DNA from: an uncultured Clostridia bacterium
Lineage (GTDB): Bacteria; Bacillota; Clostridia; Peptostreptococcales; Anaerovoracaceae
Direction of reading: 5' to 3'
Length of the DNA stretch: 43,635 nucleotides
Assembly: GCA_934234035.1 (NCBI GenBank)
Contig: CAKQHH010000014.1
Coordinates: 1 to 43,635, forward strand
This document shows, in pieces, positions 43,460 to 43,635 of the stretch (within the stretch, counting starts at the first letter, position 1; the number at the start of each line of letters is the position of its first letter). The translations under genes and the position numbers were made by a program. Below the pieces are notes generated by a model, which worked only from the letters and a program-made list of their open reading frames with translations, ran no database searches and had not been told where the DNA came from.

Positions 43460-43635
43460 ATGCGCGCCCGGCCGGCAGGCTCCGGAGTGAAAAGTTGGCG
43501 CCTCGGAACGGTGGTTCAAGACTTTGCCGGGGGTGAGGCGCCAACTCGGACGACCGGCCCGAGGGCTCCGGGGCAAAATGTTGGCGCCTCGGAACGGTGG
43601 CACAAGGCTTTGCCGGGAGTGAGGCGCCAACTCGG
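43460..43635. repeat. Diverged 86-bp hairpin array at right edge
   Basis: Two 52-nt hairpins at 43494-43545 and 43580-43631, 86 bp apart, running off the window. Arms GTTGGCGCCTC/GAGGCGCCAAC are perfect over 11 bp. Loops keep CGGTGG and CTTTGCCGG from the left arrays, and the 34-nt spacer length is the same. The sequence differs substantially from the left arrays, so it is a sister subfamily. Confidence 0.88.

Overview
The window looks like a chromosomal segment of an anaerobic, Gram-positive (monoderm) Clostridia-class Firmicute of fairly high GC content, possibly from the Eubacteriales/Anaerovoracaceae area; that placement is inference. Supporting signs are AGGAGG-type ribosome sites, an AddB-type recombination protein, a YycJ/WalJ metallo-hydrolase, a SecA with a zinc tail, an iron-dependent alcohol dehydrogenase and two aldehyde:ferredoxin-oxidoreductase (AOR) family proteins. 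All genes except one MATE transporter are on the minus strand.

Layout, left to right. Positions 1-2340 hold GC-rich tandem arrays of an 86-bp hairpin repeat. They are interrupted by a low-GC gene for a putative PD-(D/E)XK-like nuclease. Next come an LVIVD-type beta-propeller protein, a LysR regulator and a membrane-anchored CHAP amidase-like protein (2532-5763). A second, unrelated 96-bp hairpin array lies at about 5865-6360, followed by proC and an ATC-hydrolase-family protein.

Positions 8187-23258 carry the most striking unit, a tightly packed 11-gene minus-strand operon. In transcription order it encodes an AOR-family protein, a B12/siderophore-type ABC importer (permease, ATPase, lipoprotein), a membrane-anchored Ig-like surface protein, an ExbB/TolQ-like proton channel, an ExbD-like DUF2149 protein, a secreted Big2/Fn3 protein, a 1426-residue secreted GLUG/Fn3 protein, a second AOR-family protein and an XdhC-like molybdenum-cofactor chaperone. 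My reading is a proton-motive-force-assisted surface system that acquires a metal or cofactor (possibly molybdate or tungstate) and feeds or uses AOR-type tungsten/molybdenum enzymes. The assembly is inferred from context and is not a system I can name.

After the divergent MATE gene come cca, a small membrane protein and a second nuclease paralogue. That paralogue lies between two direct copies of a ~299-bp element with terminal inverted repeats. An Fe-dependent alcohol dehydrogenase follows, then housekeeping genes: lon, rlmH, a YycJ-like hydrolase, addB, a HAD phosphatase, prfB (with the programmed +1 frameshift site), secA, a CNNM/CorC transporter-like protein and a small four-helix membrane protein. 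The window ends in a diverged array of the same 86-bp hairpin family.

No tRNA, rRNA, CRISPR array or complete insertion sequence was recognised. All functional statements rest on motif recognition by eye, without database searches.
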